From: Pseudanabaena sp. lw0831
GTDB lineage: Bacteria > Cyanobacteriota > Cyanobacteriia > Pseudanabaenales > Pseudanabaenaceae
Direction: 5' to 3'
Assembly (NCBI RefSeq): GCF_016584665.1
Contig: NZ_BBJB01000095.1
Coordinates: 49,188-113,187 of the forward strand
Length of the DNA: 64,000 nucleotides
Positions within the stretch are counted from its first letter, which is position 1. Every line of letters starts with the position of its first letter. The notes under the pieces were generated by a model. It searched no databases and had not been told where the DNA came from. It saw nothing but the letters and a program-made list of their open reading frames with translations. Both the position numbers and the translations under genes were made by a program. This document shows, one piece after another, positions 24,357 to 32,323 of this stretch.

Positions 24357-25006
24357 AACTCCATGCAGATTTGAGTCAGCGCGTTGTCGTCGAAAGTGAA
24401 GCTCTTGATTGGGTGGATTCCCCCATGATTGGTGTCCAGCGCCGAATGCTCGAACGAGATGGCGAAGAAGTGGCTAGAGCAACATCAGTCGTGCGCTATG
24501 CTCCAAACAGTTATTTCTCAGCGCATACCCACGGCGGTGGCGAAGAGTTTTTGGTCTTAGAAGGCATTTTCTCCGATGAGCATGGCGACTATCCTGCGGG
24601 AACCTATATTCGTAATCCTGTTGGGTCAACGCATACGCCTTTTAGCGAAGAGGGTTGCACGATTTTAGTCAAGCTCTGGCAAATGCATCCTGATGACCAA
24701 CAACGAGTAGCGATCGCCACGAAGCAAATGCCTTGGGCTAATGGCTTAGTCAAGGGCTTACAAGTAATGCCCCTGCATAGCTATGGAACTGAGAATGTCG
24801 CCTTAGTGAAATGGGATGCTGGTACGCAGTTCCAGCCTCATCGACATTTAGGCGGAGAGGAAATATTTGTCGTTGATGGAGTCTTTGAGGATGAGTTTGG
24901 TGCTTATCCCAAGGGTACTTGGTTGCGGAATCCTAGTGGCAGTCACCATAAACCTTTTAGCAAATTAGGCTGTCTGATTTATGTCAAAGTTGGGCATCTG
25001 AGCTAG
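24353..25006 (+). CDS. Tandem cupin (ChrR-like) protein
   Basis: A 217-residue protein built from two ChrR-type cupin domains. The first has H58-T-H60-G-G-G-E-E-F and the second (about 162-170) H-R-H-L-G-G-E-E-I; each is followed by a G-x-Y/T-P-x-G-T-x-x-R-N-P segment and a late histidine (THTPF, HHKPF). The histidine/glutamate sets should bind a metal such as Zn. The ChrR anti-sigma cupin senses singlet oxygen, but the anti-sigma domain is absent here, so an enzymatic or sensing role is open. Confidence 0.85.
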   Translation: MKLHADLSQRVVVESEALDWVDSPMIGVQRRMLERDGEEVARATSVVRYAPNSYFSAHTHGGGEEFLVLEGIFSDEHGDYPAGTYIRNPVGSTHTPFSEEGCTILVKLWQMHPDDQQRVAIATKQMPWANGLVKGLQVMPLHSYGTENVALVKWDAGTQFQPHRHLGGEEIFVVDGVFEDEFGAYPKGTWLRNPSGSHHKPFSKLGCLIYVKVGHLS

Positions 25007-25040
25007 TCTATTTTCTGTTTTTATCGTTGCTTTTAAAAAT

Positions 25041-25571
25041 ATGAAGACGCAAAGTATTTTTTCTAACATTGTTCTATATGGTCGCTCGACATGGCAGATA
25101 GTCCGATCGCGTCTTAGCCCCAAAAAAGGTATTGAAGATATCCTGAACTATCGATATATCTCGGACAAGCTAGCCACAAGTGGTCAACCAACTGTCGCAG
25201 AACTGGAATTAATTAGTCAGGCAGGATATAAGACTATTCTCAATTTAGCTCCGCCAACTGCATCTAATGCTTTGCCAGAGGAACAAGCGATCGCAACTAA
25301 TTTGGGAATGGATTATATTAACATTCCCGTGGTTTGGGATAATCCCACTATGGCAGACTTTACCCAATTTTGCGATGTGATGGAAAAACACAGAAGTCGT
25401 TTGATTTTTGTCCATTGTGCAATGAATATGCGCGTATCTGCCTTTATCTATCTCTATCGTTACTTGAAGTTAGGAGTTCCTGCATCAGAAGCATATTCGG
25501 CTATGAAAACAGTCTGGGAACCCAATGCTACTTGGCAACAATTTATCGAAACAGCGATCGCTTCTAATTAA
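25041..25571 (+). CDS. Protein-tyrosine-phosphatase-like protein (DSP/BLH-type)
   Basis: A 176-residue protein: YRYISDKLATSGQPTVAELE, then YKTILNLAPPT and the signature VHCAMNMRVSAF (H125, C126, R131), followed by YLYRYLKLG. This is the cyanobacterial relative of the DUF442 phosphatase-like group. The signature is C-x4-R rather than the canonical C-x5-R of PTPs, so catalytic activity is uncertain. It lies 34 bp after the cupin gene in the TetR-linked operon. Confidence 0.75.
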   Translation: MKTQSIFSNIVLYGRSTWQIVRSRLSPKKGIEDILNYRYISDKLATSGQPTVAELELISQAGYKTILNLAPPTASNALPEEQAIATNLGMDYINIPVVWDNPTMADFTQFCDVMEKHRSRLIFVHCAMNMRVSAFIYLYRYLKLGVPASEAYSAMKTVWEPNATWQQFIETAIASN

Positions 25572-25594
25572 CTATTACCTAAATCCTAAAAATC

Positions 25595-26017
25595 ATGGAA
25601 ACTAAACCACCCCTGCCTCCATTTACCCTAGAAACTGCCAAAGCTAAAATCCAAGCTGCGGAAAATGCATGGAATACTCGCGATCCAGATCGCGTGGCTC
25701 TTGCCTATACTGAAGATTCTGAATGGCGCAATCGCCATGAATTTGTGAATGGACGCGATGAGATTAGGGAATTTCTCAAACGCAAATGGGCGAAAGAACT
25801 AGACTATCGCTTGAGAAAAGAACTCTGGTGCTTTATGGACAATCGGATTGCCGTGCGATTTGAGTATGAATATCATGACGAAGCAGGTAATTGGTATCGC
25901 GCCTATGGTAATGAAAACTGGGAATTCGCTGAAAATGGCTTAATGATGCGGCGCTTTGCTAGCATTAACGATCTAGCTATTCAAGAAAGCGATCGCAAGT
26001 TTCGCTGGGAACGTTAA
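25595..26017 (+). CDS. SnoaL/NTF2-like protein (DUF1348 family)
   Basis: A 140-residue protein matching the NTF2-like DUF1348 family over its whole length: [40 protein letters not shown], then [19 protein letters not shown] and the end A-S-I-N-D-L-A-I. It is a small cone-shaped fold of unknown substrate. It ends the TetR-linked operon; its stop is followed by a 58-bp palindrome and a terminator. Confidence 0.88.
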   Translation: METKPPLPPFTLETAKAKIQAAENAWNTRDPDRVALAYTEDSEWRNRHEFVNGRDEIREFLKRKWAKELDYRLRKELWCFMDNRIAVRFEYEYHDEAGNWYRAYGNENWEFAENGLMMRRFASINDLAIQESDRKFRWER

Positions 26018-26032
26018 ACACAAACAGTTGTC

Positions 26033-26090
26033 ATTACAGAAAAACCGTAGGGAACAATTCATGAATTGTTCCCTACGTTTTTTCTGTAAT
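26033..26090. repeat. 58-bp palindrome without loop
   Basis: Two 29-bp arms with one mismatch meet at CATG. It has the arm ...GTAGGGAACAATTC, a common cyanobacterial dispersed motif. It is placed between the DUF1348 stop and the terminator. Confidence 0.88.
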
Positions 26091-26114
26091 GCCGCGCTGA
26101 GCGCGGCTTTTTTT
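26091..26114. terminator. Terminator GCCGCGC-TGA-GCGCGGC with T-run
   Basis: A perfect 7-bp GC stem with a TGA loop is followed by TTTTTTTG on the plus strand. It ends the 23150-26017 operon; the convergent gene stops three bases later. Confidence 0.88.
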
Positions 26115-26116
26115 GT

Positions 26117-28393
26117 TTAAGGATTAGGTGGACACCAAAATAGATTTTGACTAGATATGCCAAGAGATTCGAGAATCTCCTTCATGGTTTTAGTACATTC
26201 CATCCAATAGTCTTGGCTGTCATACATCCAGTCAGGGCTGAAGTGGAGATCGTAATGTAGTAGATTTGGGATATCTGCAAACTCATCAGATGTTTGTTTG
26301 GAAATAAGCAGCACTCGGAATGGCTTGCTCTTACATTTAATCGTTAGCTTCTCGATCAGGTCTAGCACGTAGTCGCGATTAGTTACGCCAGTACGCACAA
26401 ATAATACTTCATCACAATGTTCGAGCGTGTATAAAAACCTCTTTGCTCTCGCTGAATAGCGAACACGCATTCTTTCATGAATTGGCTGCATATTATTTGT
26501 AGGATCGTCAGTATCTTCGACTTCATGCCCAAAGGATAGACCCGACCATTTAGAGTGATAGACGCGGTTCTCAGTAGCATTGTAATGGAGGTATTCAGGA
26601 TTCCATAGATCTTTAAAATCATTGACCACCATATCAGCCACGTCACCGAGATTAGTGGAACGTGCTAGATCAAAGGGGAATGCTGGCCCATCATATTCCA
26701 TTTTATATAGGAGCATTCTCGCAGCACAGCGATCGCCTAATGGCAAAATCGCAATACGGTTAACCTCTGACAATTTGCATTTATATTTGAGCAGCATTGT
26801 CGATTTTACTGGAGCTTTGACACGGCTCTCTAAGCCCTTCTCACCAATCATCATCGTCCGAAATGGAGCATCTGGATGGGCTGGATCGTGATAAACTCCT
26901 GCAGGCATGGCTGCTAGCGCCGCCCGAATTTCTTTCCACATCGGATGGATGTTATATTCTTCCTCAGATTCATTGATGATCCGAATCGTGCGATCGCTTT
27001 CCTTAAGAATCCCTAGATGACCATCATAGTAAAGGATTTCTGCATTTTGGGGAGCAAAAAACTTGAGGGCTGAGCAATATTGCAGATCGACCCCAATCGG
27101 AATTTCAACTGTGTTCTCAATTGATCCATTAAACCCAACTGAAAGCAATGGAACTGTGCCTAACTCATCATTTTTCGCAATATACGAAGTGCCAAATGTT
27201 AAGCCAGCTTTACGTTTTAGGGCTTCTTGCAATTCCTTCCAAGTGGGAGTGATATTGTAAGCATATTCGGAAGTGTTAATGATTCGTAAAGTCTGCGCTT
27301 CGGGGTTGGCAAATACTTGAAAGCCATATTTGTCGCCATAGATAGAAATTTCGGTACTGCTGCTGTTAGTCGATCTCAATTCTTTCGCTTGCGATCGGCG
27401 CTCACGATCAATCTGAAAAATATCGAGGTTGATTGCCTCAAACATCAGTTGATGACCTGCTGTATTTGGATGTGCTACATCCAGAGATATGTCAGATTTC
27501 CAGTTCCCATAACCATCATCCAACGCATCTAGCCAGTCGAGAATGTGAACGCCCCAACGTAACATCCGATGGTGGGTATCACGTAAAAGCCAGTTATGTT
27601 CTGGGTTGTAGTCTCCATGGGGGTATAGACCACCTATGACAGGAATTGCACCCAAATCTTGGGTCATTTTAATTAGTTGCTGTAGCCCGCTTTCATAACG
27701 ACGTTGGACTGCACGGCGATCGTGGGGACGACAGTAGGCTAAACCTTCGTTCCCTAAAGATAGCGAAATAATTACCAGATCTGGTTTCTCAGGTACGACA
27801 ACTGAAGCGAATCGCTCAATTGTGCTACTGACATTTGCACCTAATTGGGATCTGTTTACCAATTGATGACCAAATTTTTCCTTTAGGGTTTTTCCTAGTT
27901 GACTTGCCCAGCCTTTCAGCAACCAAGCACTACAACCCATAGCCACAGAACTGCCGATGACTAATACTTTGAGTCCATTTTGCGAATATGTTTCTGGTTT
28001 TGACTCTGGCTCTAAGTTGATCGCATTTTCTAAATATCCATAGGAGAATGAGTGGACATAACCAAATGCAATATCATCAACAATGATTGTCGAAGTTTTG
28101 GAACCAATATGTTCTAGTTCAATGGGAACCCATCTATTAGTATCTTTTTCACATTCCCATTGAGCTTTACCGTTAACATCAATTCGCACATACTTATATT
28201 CGATTTTATCCTCAGCATCAGGCAAAGTTAAAGGATCGATTTCCAGATCTAGCCACCAGATTGGGTAGCGATCGCCTGATGTACGCAAAGGCAAATATTT
28301 TTTGATGTCCCACGATCCAAATTGAGAAATCGAGCCGACGATACCAATCATTTCCCCATCTTGAGTGGGTGCTTTAACCTGAAATCGATACAT
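26117..28393 (-). CDS. Multidomain protein: CBM20 + SGNH hydrolase + two internal repeats + DUF1796
   Basis: A 758-residue protein without signal peptide. Residues 1-100 are a CBM20 starch-binding domain (YRFQVKAPTQDGEMIGIVGS, SWDIKKYLPL, YPIWW, IEYKYV ... WECEKDTNRWV). Residues 140-330 are a GDSL/SGNH hydrolase: block I VLVIGSSVAMG (Ser149, with S instead of D), block III S-L-G-N-E (214-216), block V D305-V-A-H308-P-N. Two repeats around 367-395 and 467-495 share R-I-I-N-x-S-E-x-x-Y-N-I-x-P-x-W-K-E. Residues 545-750 match DUF1796, a putative papain-like peptidase (LGDRC at 552-556, H623). Parts are individually known; I know no described protein with all of them. The likely substrate is intracellular glycogen or a glycan ester (inference). 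Confidence 0.8.
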   Translation of the reverse strand: MYRFQVKAPTQDGEMIGIVGSISQFGSWDIKKYLPLRTSGDRYPIWWLDLEIDPLTLPDAEDKIEYKYVRIDVNGKAQWECEKDTNRWVPIELEHIGSKTSTIIVDDIAFGYVHSFSYGYLENAINLEPESKPETYSQNGLKVLVIGSSVAMGCSAWLLKGWASQLGKTLKEKFGHQLVNRSQLGANVSSTIERFASVVVPEKPDLVIISLSLGNEGLAYCRPHDRRAVQRRYESGLQQLIKMTQDLGAIPVIGGLYPHGDYNPEHNWLLRDTHHRMLRWGVHILDWLDALDDGYGNWKSDISLDVAHPNTAGHQLMFEAINLDIFQIDRERRSQAKELRSTNSSSTEISIYGDKYGFQVFANPEAQTLRIINTSEYAYNITPTWKELQEALKRKAGLTFGTSYIAKNDELGTVPLLSVGFNGSIENTVEIPIGVDLQYCSALKFFAPQNAEILYYDGHLGILKESDRTIRIINESEEEYNIHPMWKEIRAALAAMPAGVYHDPAHPDAPFRTMMIGEKGLESRVKAPVKSTMLLKYKCKLSEVNRIAILPLGDRCAARMLLYKMEYDGPAFPFDLARSTNLGDVADMVVNDFKDLWNPEYLHYNATENRVYHSKWSGLSFGHEVEDTDDPTNNMQPIHERMRVRYSARAKRFLYTLEHCDEVLFVRTGVTNRDYVLDLIEKLTIKCKSKPFRVLLISKQTSDEFADIPNLLHYDLHFSPDWMYDSQDYWMECTKTMKEILESLGISSQNLFWCPPNP

Positions 28394-28440
28394 AGATATT
28401 TCTTTTGTGGATAGGGACTGATTAGTTCTGCCAACTACAA

Positions 28441-28533
28441 CGATTTTCGATCAAACTCGAACCAATAAATTTTTAAAAGTATTGCGATGCAATACTTTTA
28501 AAAATTTATTGTGGTTCGTTTGATCGAAAATCG
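28441..28533. repeat. 93-bp palindrome upstream of pgk
   Basis: Two 45-bp arms around a GAT loop (centre TTGC-GAT-GCAA). The inner arms are perfect; the outer arms (ACCAATAAA...TTTATTGTGGTT and GATCGAAAATCG) differ by small shifts. The outer part is shared with the elements at 31159 and 56523. Confidence 0.88.
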
Positions 28534-28794
28534 CTGTAACAATCGTTAGCACTATTGGCGATCGCCTTAAACTTGAACTATTTTTGAAACTAGCATTAAT
28601 TCGGACTTGAAGTCTGTTTTAGAAACTACAGCTAGTAATCGAAAAATATCGTTATTAACTACTTAGATAACCCTATAAATGATGAGAAGCGTAGTATCGG
28701 CTCTTATTTTTTTGGGTTTAAACTGGACGGAATTCGGTAAAATTATTAAGACATTGTAAAAAAGCAACTTTATATACTACGAGTATAAAAATTT
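28534..28794 (+). other. Non-coding upstream region of pgk
   Basis: Together with the palindrome this makes a gap of about 400 bp. It is AT-rich with one HIP1-type site, and presumably carries the pgk promoter. I see no further repeat, RNA or ORF that I can support. Confidence 0.4.
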
Positions 28795-29997
28795 ATGGCA
28801 AAGAAGAGTCTTGCAAGTTTGACTGCTGCGGAATTAGCAGGTAAAAAAGTTTTAGTAAGAGTTGATTTTAACGTTCCTCAAGACGAAACTGGCAAAATCA
28901 CCGACGATACCCGTATTCGTGCAGCATTACCGACCATTAAGTACCTCACCGAAGCTGGCGCTCGTGTAATCCTCACTAGTCACTTTGGTAGACCCAAGGG
29001 TGTCACCGAAAGCCTTCGCCTTAATCCAGTAGCAGTGCGTTTGTCTGAATTACTTGGTAAGCCTGTTGTCAAAACTGATGATTGCATCGGCGATGTCGTT
29101 GCTGCTCAAGTTAATGCTCTCAACAACGGTGATGTCGCTTTGTTGGAAAACGTGCGTTTTTATCCTGAAGAAGAAAAGAACGATCCTGAATTTGCCAAAA
29201 AATTAGCATCCTTGGCTGACATTTATGTAAATGATGCTTTTGGTACGGCTCACCGCGCCCATGCTTCAACTGAAGGCGTAACCAAGTTTATCAGCACTTC
29301 GGTTGCTGGTTTCTTGCTTGATAAAGAATTGCAATACCTAAGCGGTGCGATCGACAATCCTAAGCGTCCTCTGGCTGCGATAGTTGGTGGTTCTAAGGTT
29401 TCTAGCAAGATCGGCGTAATCGAAACCTTGCTCGATAAGGTCGATTATTTACTGCTCGGCGGCGGCATGATTTTCACCTTCTACAAGGCTCGTGGCTTGA
29501 GTGTTGGGAAGTCTCTCGTTGAAGAAGATAAGCTAGACTTGGCTCGCGCTCTTGAAAAGAAAGCCGCAGAACATGGCGTAAAGTTCTTACTACCAACTGA
29601 TGTTGTTGTTGCTGATAACTTCAAGCCTGATGCTAATGCTCAAACCGTTAGCATTGATAATATTCCTGATGGTTGGATGGGCTTGGATATTGGTCCTGAC
29701 TCCATCAAGGTATTCCAAGCTGCACTTGCCGAATGCAAATCTGCAATCTGGAATGGCCCCATGGGTGTTTTTGAGTTTGATAAGTTTGCAGTTGGTACTG
29801 AAGCGATCGCGCATACTCTTGCCGATCTCACAGCCACTGGCACAATTACGATCATCGGCGGCGGCGACTCTGTTGCTGCGGTTGAGAAAGTTGGTGTTGC
29901 TGACAAGATGAGCCACATCTCAACTGGTGGTGGTGCAAGTTTAGAATTGCTTGAAGGCAAAATCTTACCTGGCATTGCTGCTTTAAACGAAGCTTAA
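28795..29997 (+). CDS. pgk: Phosphoglycerate kinase
   Basis: A 400-residue full-length [92 protein letters not shown] and [11 protein letters not shown] with the final [14 protein letters not shown]. It converts 1,3-bisphosphoglycerate and ADP to 3-phosphoglycerate and ATP in glycolysis, and the reverse in the Calvin cycle. It is a monocistronic gene ending at a strong hairpin. Confidence 0.98.
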   Translation: MAKKSLASLTAAELAGKKVLVRVDFNVPQDETGKITDDTRIRAALPTIKYLTEAGARVILTSHFGRPKGVTESLRLNPVAVRLSELLGKPVVKTDDCIGDVVAAQVNALNNGDVALLENVRFYPEEEKNDPEFAKKLASLADIYVNDAFGTAHRAHASTEGVTKFISTSVAGFLLDKELQYLSGAIDNPKRPLAAIVGGSKVSSKIGVIETLLDKVDYLLLGGGMIFTFYKARGLSVGKSLVEEDKLDLARALEKKAAEHGVKFLLPTDVVVADNFKPDANAQTVSIDNIPDGWMGLDIGPDSIKVFQAALAECKSAIWNGPMGVFEFDKFAVGTEAIAHTLADLTATGTITIIGGGDSVAAVEKVGVADKMSHISTGGGASLELLEGKILPGIAALNEA

Positions 29998-30048
29998 TTT
30001 CCGTTAAAAAAAGAGGGGGCGCTAAGCGCCCCCTCTTTTTTAACGGAA
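29997..30048. terminator. Hairpin between pgk and the COP23 gene
   Basis: ATTTCCGTT, an A-run and GAGGGGGCGC around TAA with complementary right arm (one-base bulge). It serves both convergent genes; the COP23 stop codon lies inside it. Confidence 0.88.
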
Positions 30049-30846
30049 ATTATCAGGGTTTAGCCTTCTGCCGCCAGTAAAGGCACTATTGTTTAAGCTA
30101 GCGCCAGTACCACCGTCACTAGGATCGAGGAATGGCTTCAAGTACAAGTTGCCACTACGAACATTGGATACAGGACGGCTTGGAGATAATACCGAACCAA
30201 GTACACCGTTAATCCCTTTGAGATCGATACCTAAGCCAAGATCGCCAGTAATGTCATTTAAAGTGCGATCGCGTCCTCTGTAAGTATTAACCGCCGTAGT
30301 GGTTTGACCACTATCGGCAGTAGCGAGATTACCAAATACGCGATCGCGAGTGGCGATCGGATCTTGTCCATTGGGGACAGTCAAGACAATCCGACAAGCA
30401 GAATTTTTATCGGTAGTAGCACAGATCACGTTATATCCATTTTCAGTGCTGGTTCGCATTTCCACTAAACCATCGGGACGGTATGACTCCAACCGACGGC
30501 TAATTTCATTGCAACGTTTTTCAGGTGACCAACCATCGCCCATCGCACTGGGGGCAGCCCAAGGAAAATATTTTTGAGGTTGGCTCTTGGGTTGATAAAC
30601 GACAATATATTGACCATCACGGGACTGGCAGCTAAAACGAGCCGTTTTGTTGTCAGTAGGATTAGCAGCTTTGTCGTTGGGGTTTTCGGACGGAAGAGTT
30701 GCAGGATTTGAGCTAGGGGTTGTCTCTACAGGGATAATCTGAGCGAAACTAGGCATCGCAACTAAGGGCAATGTTAGTGCGATCGCCGATAAGTAGCCAA
30801 GCTGCTTTTTTAAAAATTTTGGTAAATTTCGGGTTGAGTAATTCAT
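30040..30846 (-). CDS. COP23-domain secreted protein
   Basis: A 268-residue protein from ATG 30846 (an upstream alternative adds 11 residues). The signal peptide ends near LVAMPSFAQ. The COP23 domain follows a Pro/Asn-rich linker: ARFSCQSRDGQYIVVYQPKS, a W-S-P-E-K-R-C segment, RLESYRPDG and NVICATTDKNSACRIVLTVP, with four conserved cysteines. The C-terminus (about 190-268) is low-complexity. The founding member is a circadian-oscillating membrane-associated protein of Cyanothece; the function is unknown. Confidence 0.82.
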   Translation of the reverse strand: MNYSTRNLPKFLKKQLGYLSAIALTLPLVAMPSFAQIIPVETTPSSNPATLPSENPNDKAANPTDNKTARFSCQSRDGQYIVVYQPKSQPQKYFPWAAPSAMGDGWSPEKRCNEISRRLESYRPDGLVEMRTSTENGYNVICATTDKNSACRIVLTVPNGQDPIATRDRVFGNLATADSGQTTTAVNTYRGRDRTLNDITGDLGLGIDLKGINGVLGSVLSPSRPVSNVRSGNLYLKPFLDPSDGGTGASLNNSAFTGGRRLNPDNFR

Positions 30847-30953
30847 AGGATTAGTGGGTGTGTGAGGATGAGTAAACAAATCAAAGCGTCCCCCCAGATA
30901 TATTTTGTGACTCTTGCGTGGTTACGCCTATGACATTGAGCCTAATTTTAAAC

Positions 30954-31057
30954 AAGTAGCTCAGCATAATTAAAAAACCAGAGCCAAAACCTGCACCGCC
31001 CGCAGCGAGGGCGGTACAGGTTTTGGGTTTTTATATTTAATTCTGCTGGGATACTTA
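30954..31057. repeat. R2 element, copy A (about 104 bp)
   Basis: AAGTAGCTC...GCATAATT ends flank a 75-bp inner palindrome (30968-31042) with ACCGCCC / GGGCGGT and CCAAAAC / GTTTTGG arms. It is 75 bp long like copy B (32138-32212) and differs from it mainly in the loop and a few arm bases. It ends ATACTTAA. Confidence 0.85.
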
Positions 31058-31158
31058 ATAGATCTTCCTACAGATTTATGACCTCAGTTTCACATCATAT
31101 GTTCCCAATAAAAATTTTAAAGGCAACACTTCTTGCAGCGCCGCAATTTTTGATCAAG

Positions 31159-31219
31159 CAAACCAATAAACTTTTTGAAAGTGTTGCAAAGCAACACTTT
31201 CAAAAAGTTTATTGGTTTG
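31159..31219. repeat. R1-type element with 61-bp perfect palindrome
   Basis: Perfect 29-bp arms (CAAACCAATAAAC...GTGTTGC) around AAA; the right flank continues GGTTTGAGCGCAAAGCGCTG. The outer part ACCAATAAA / TTTATTGGTTT and the GCGCAAAGCGCTG tail recur at 56560-56592 and, diverged, at 28441-28533. Confidence 0.85.
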
Positions 31220-31242
31220 GGTTTGAGCGCAAAGCGCTGTAA

Positions 31243-32064
31243 CTATTCGTTAATTTCGCTTTCTTCAGGTTCGTCCTCAGTCGGTAAAGGCGATCGCAAG
31301 ATTACAGTGTTATGCAATTTACCAATACCCTCGATTTCGATATAAATGCGATCGCCTTCTTGCATTTGTCCCACACCCTCAGGCGTACCCGTGAGAATAA
31401 TATCTCCAGGCAGTAAAGTCATGATTTGGCTAATGTAGGAAACGATATAGTCTGGGGAAAACACCATCTCCTCAATTGAGGCTGACTGAAAAGGCTTTTT
31501 AGTATCATTTACAAAGGTTTGCAGCATCGCGGTAGGACTAATTTCGCGGACAATCCAAGGTCCCAAAGGACAAAAAGTGTCAAAGCCCTTACCTCTAGTC
31601 CATTGACTATCACTTCTTTGTAAATCTCTCGCGGTCACATCGTTAGCGATCGTATAGCCCCAAATAGCAGCGATCGCTTGTTGGGGTGTGGCATTAAAAC
31701 AATTAGAACCAATCACCAAAGCTAACTCACCTTCATATTCCACACGTTTAGACTGTGGCGGCAAGGCTATTTTTGCTTCAGGAGCAATAATCGTAGTAGT
31801 TGGCTTTAAAAATATAATTGGCTCTTTTGGTACTTCTCCACCCATTTCGGCAGCATGTGCAGAATAGTTTTTACCCACAGCCACAATCTTGCTCGGCTCA
31901 CAGGGAGCTAAAAGTTGATAGGTGTCTGGCGCAAGTACTTCACCATTTGGCTCTCCTCCCAGCCAAGGCGCTGTACTGAGTAGCTTTATAGATTGATTCA
32001 ACTCTAACAGCCCGTAACAGACTTCCCCTTGGGAAGTTTTCACGCGAACATAGCGATCCGCCAT
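31243..32064 (-). CDS. Fumarylacetoacetate hydrolase family protein
   Basis: A 273-residue protein from ATG 32064 (MADRYVRVKTS); an upstream start adds 12 residues. The FAH fold is shown by KIVAVGKNYSAHAAEMGGE, EPIIFLKPTTTI, VEYEGELALVIG (metal-binding E-x-E), GYTIANDVTARDLQ and LTGTPEGVGQMQEGDRI. Bacterial relatives are acylpyruvases or oxaloacetate decarboxylases; the substrate cannot be told. The gene is bracketed by the two R2 element copies. Confidence 0.88.
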   Translation of the reverse strand: MADRYVRVKTSQGEVCYGLLELNQSIKLLSTAPWLGGEPNGEVLAPDTYQLLAPCEPSKIVAVGKNYSAHAAEMGGEVPKEPIIFLKPTTTIIAPEAKIALPPQSKRVEYEGELALVIGSNCFNATPQQAIAAIWGYTIANDVTARDLQRSDSQWTRGKGFDTFCPLGPWIVREISPTAMLQTFVNDTKKPFQSASIEEMVFSPDYIVSYISQIMTLLPGDIILTGTPEGVGQMQEGDRIYIEIEGIGKLHNTVILRSPLPTEDEPEESEINE

Positions 32065-32123
32065 AGCATCTTGTTTGTATCTAAATATTAAGAGAGGCAA
32101 CCTAGCAGACTTGATTATATAGT

Positions 32124-32226
32124 AAGTACCTCGGCATAATTAAAAACCCAGAATCAAAATCTGTACCGCCCGCTGCGCGGGCGGTACAGATTTTGGGTTT
32201 TTATATTTAATTGGACCTAGCTACTT
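32124..32226. repeat. R2 element, copy B (about 103 bp)
   Basis: An inner 75-bp palindrome at 32138-32212 with CTGTACCGCCCGC / GCGGGCGGTACAG around TGC, outer AATTAAAAACCCA and GGGTTTTTATATTTAATT, and terminal AAGTAC / AGCTACTT. A near-copy of 30954-31057 on the other side of the FAH gene. Confidence 0.87.
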
Positions 32227-32323
32227 AATCATCATCATAAACACAGGAAGGAAAGGCGGTTCATTTTGGACTTTCTTTTTTATCTAGCTAAGTTAGTTTG
32301 ATCTATATGGCTATAAGTTTTTT

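Larger units (their letters stand above)
30847..31242. other. Gene-free spacer filled with repeat elements
   Basis: About 400 bp between the COP23 and FAH genes, both on the minus strand. It contains element R2 copy A (30954-31057) and an R1-type palindrome (31159-31219 with flanks to about 31242). No ORF or RNA is seen outside these. Confidence 0.6.
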
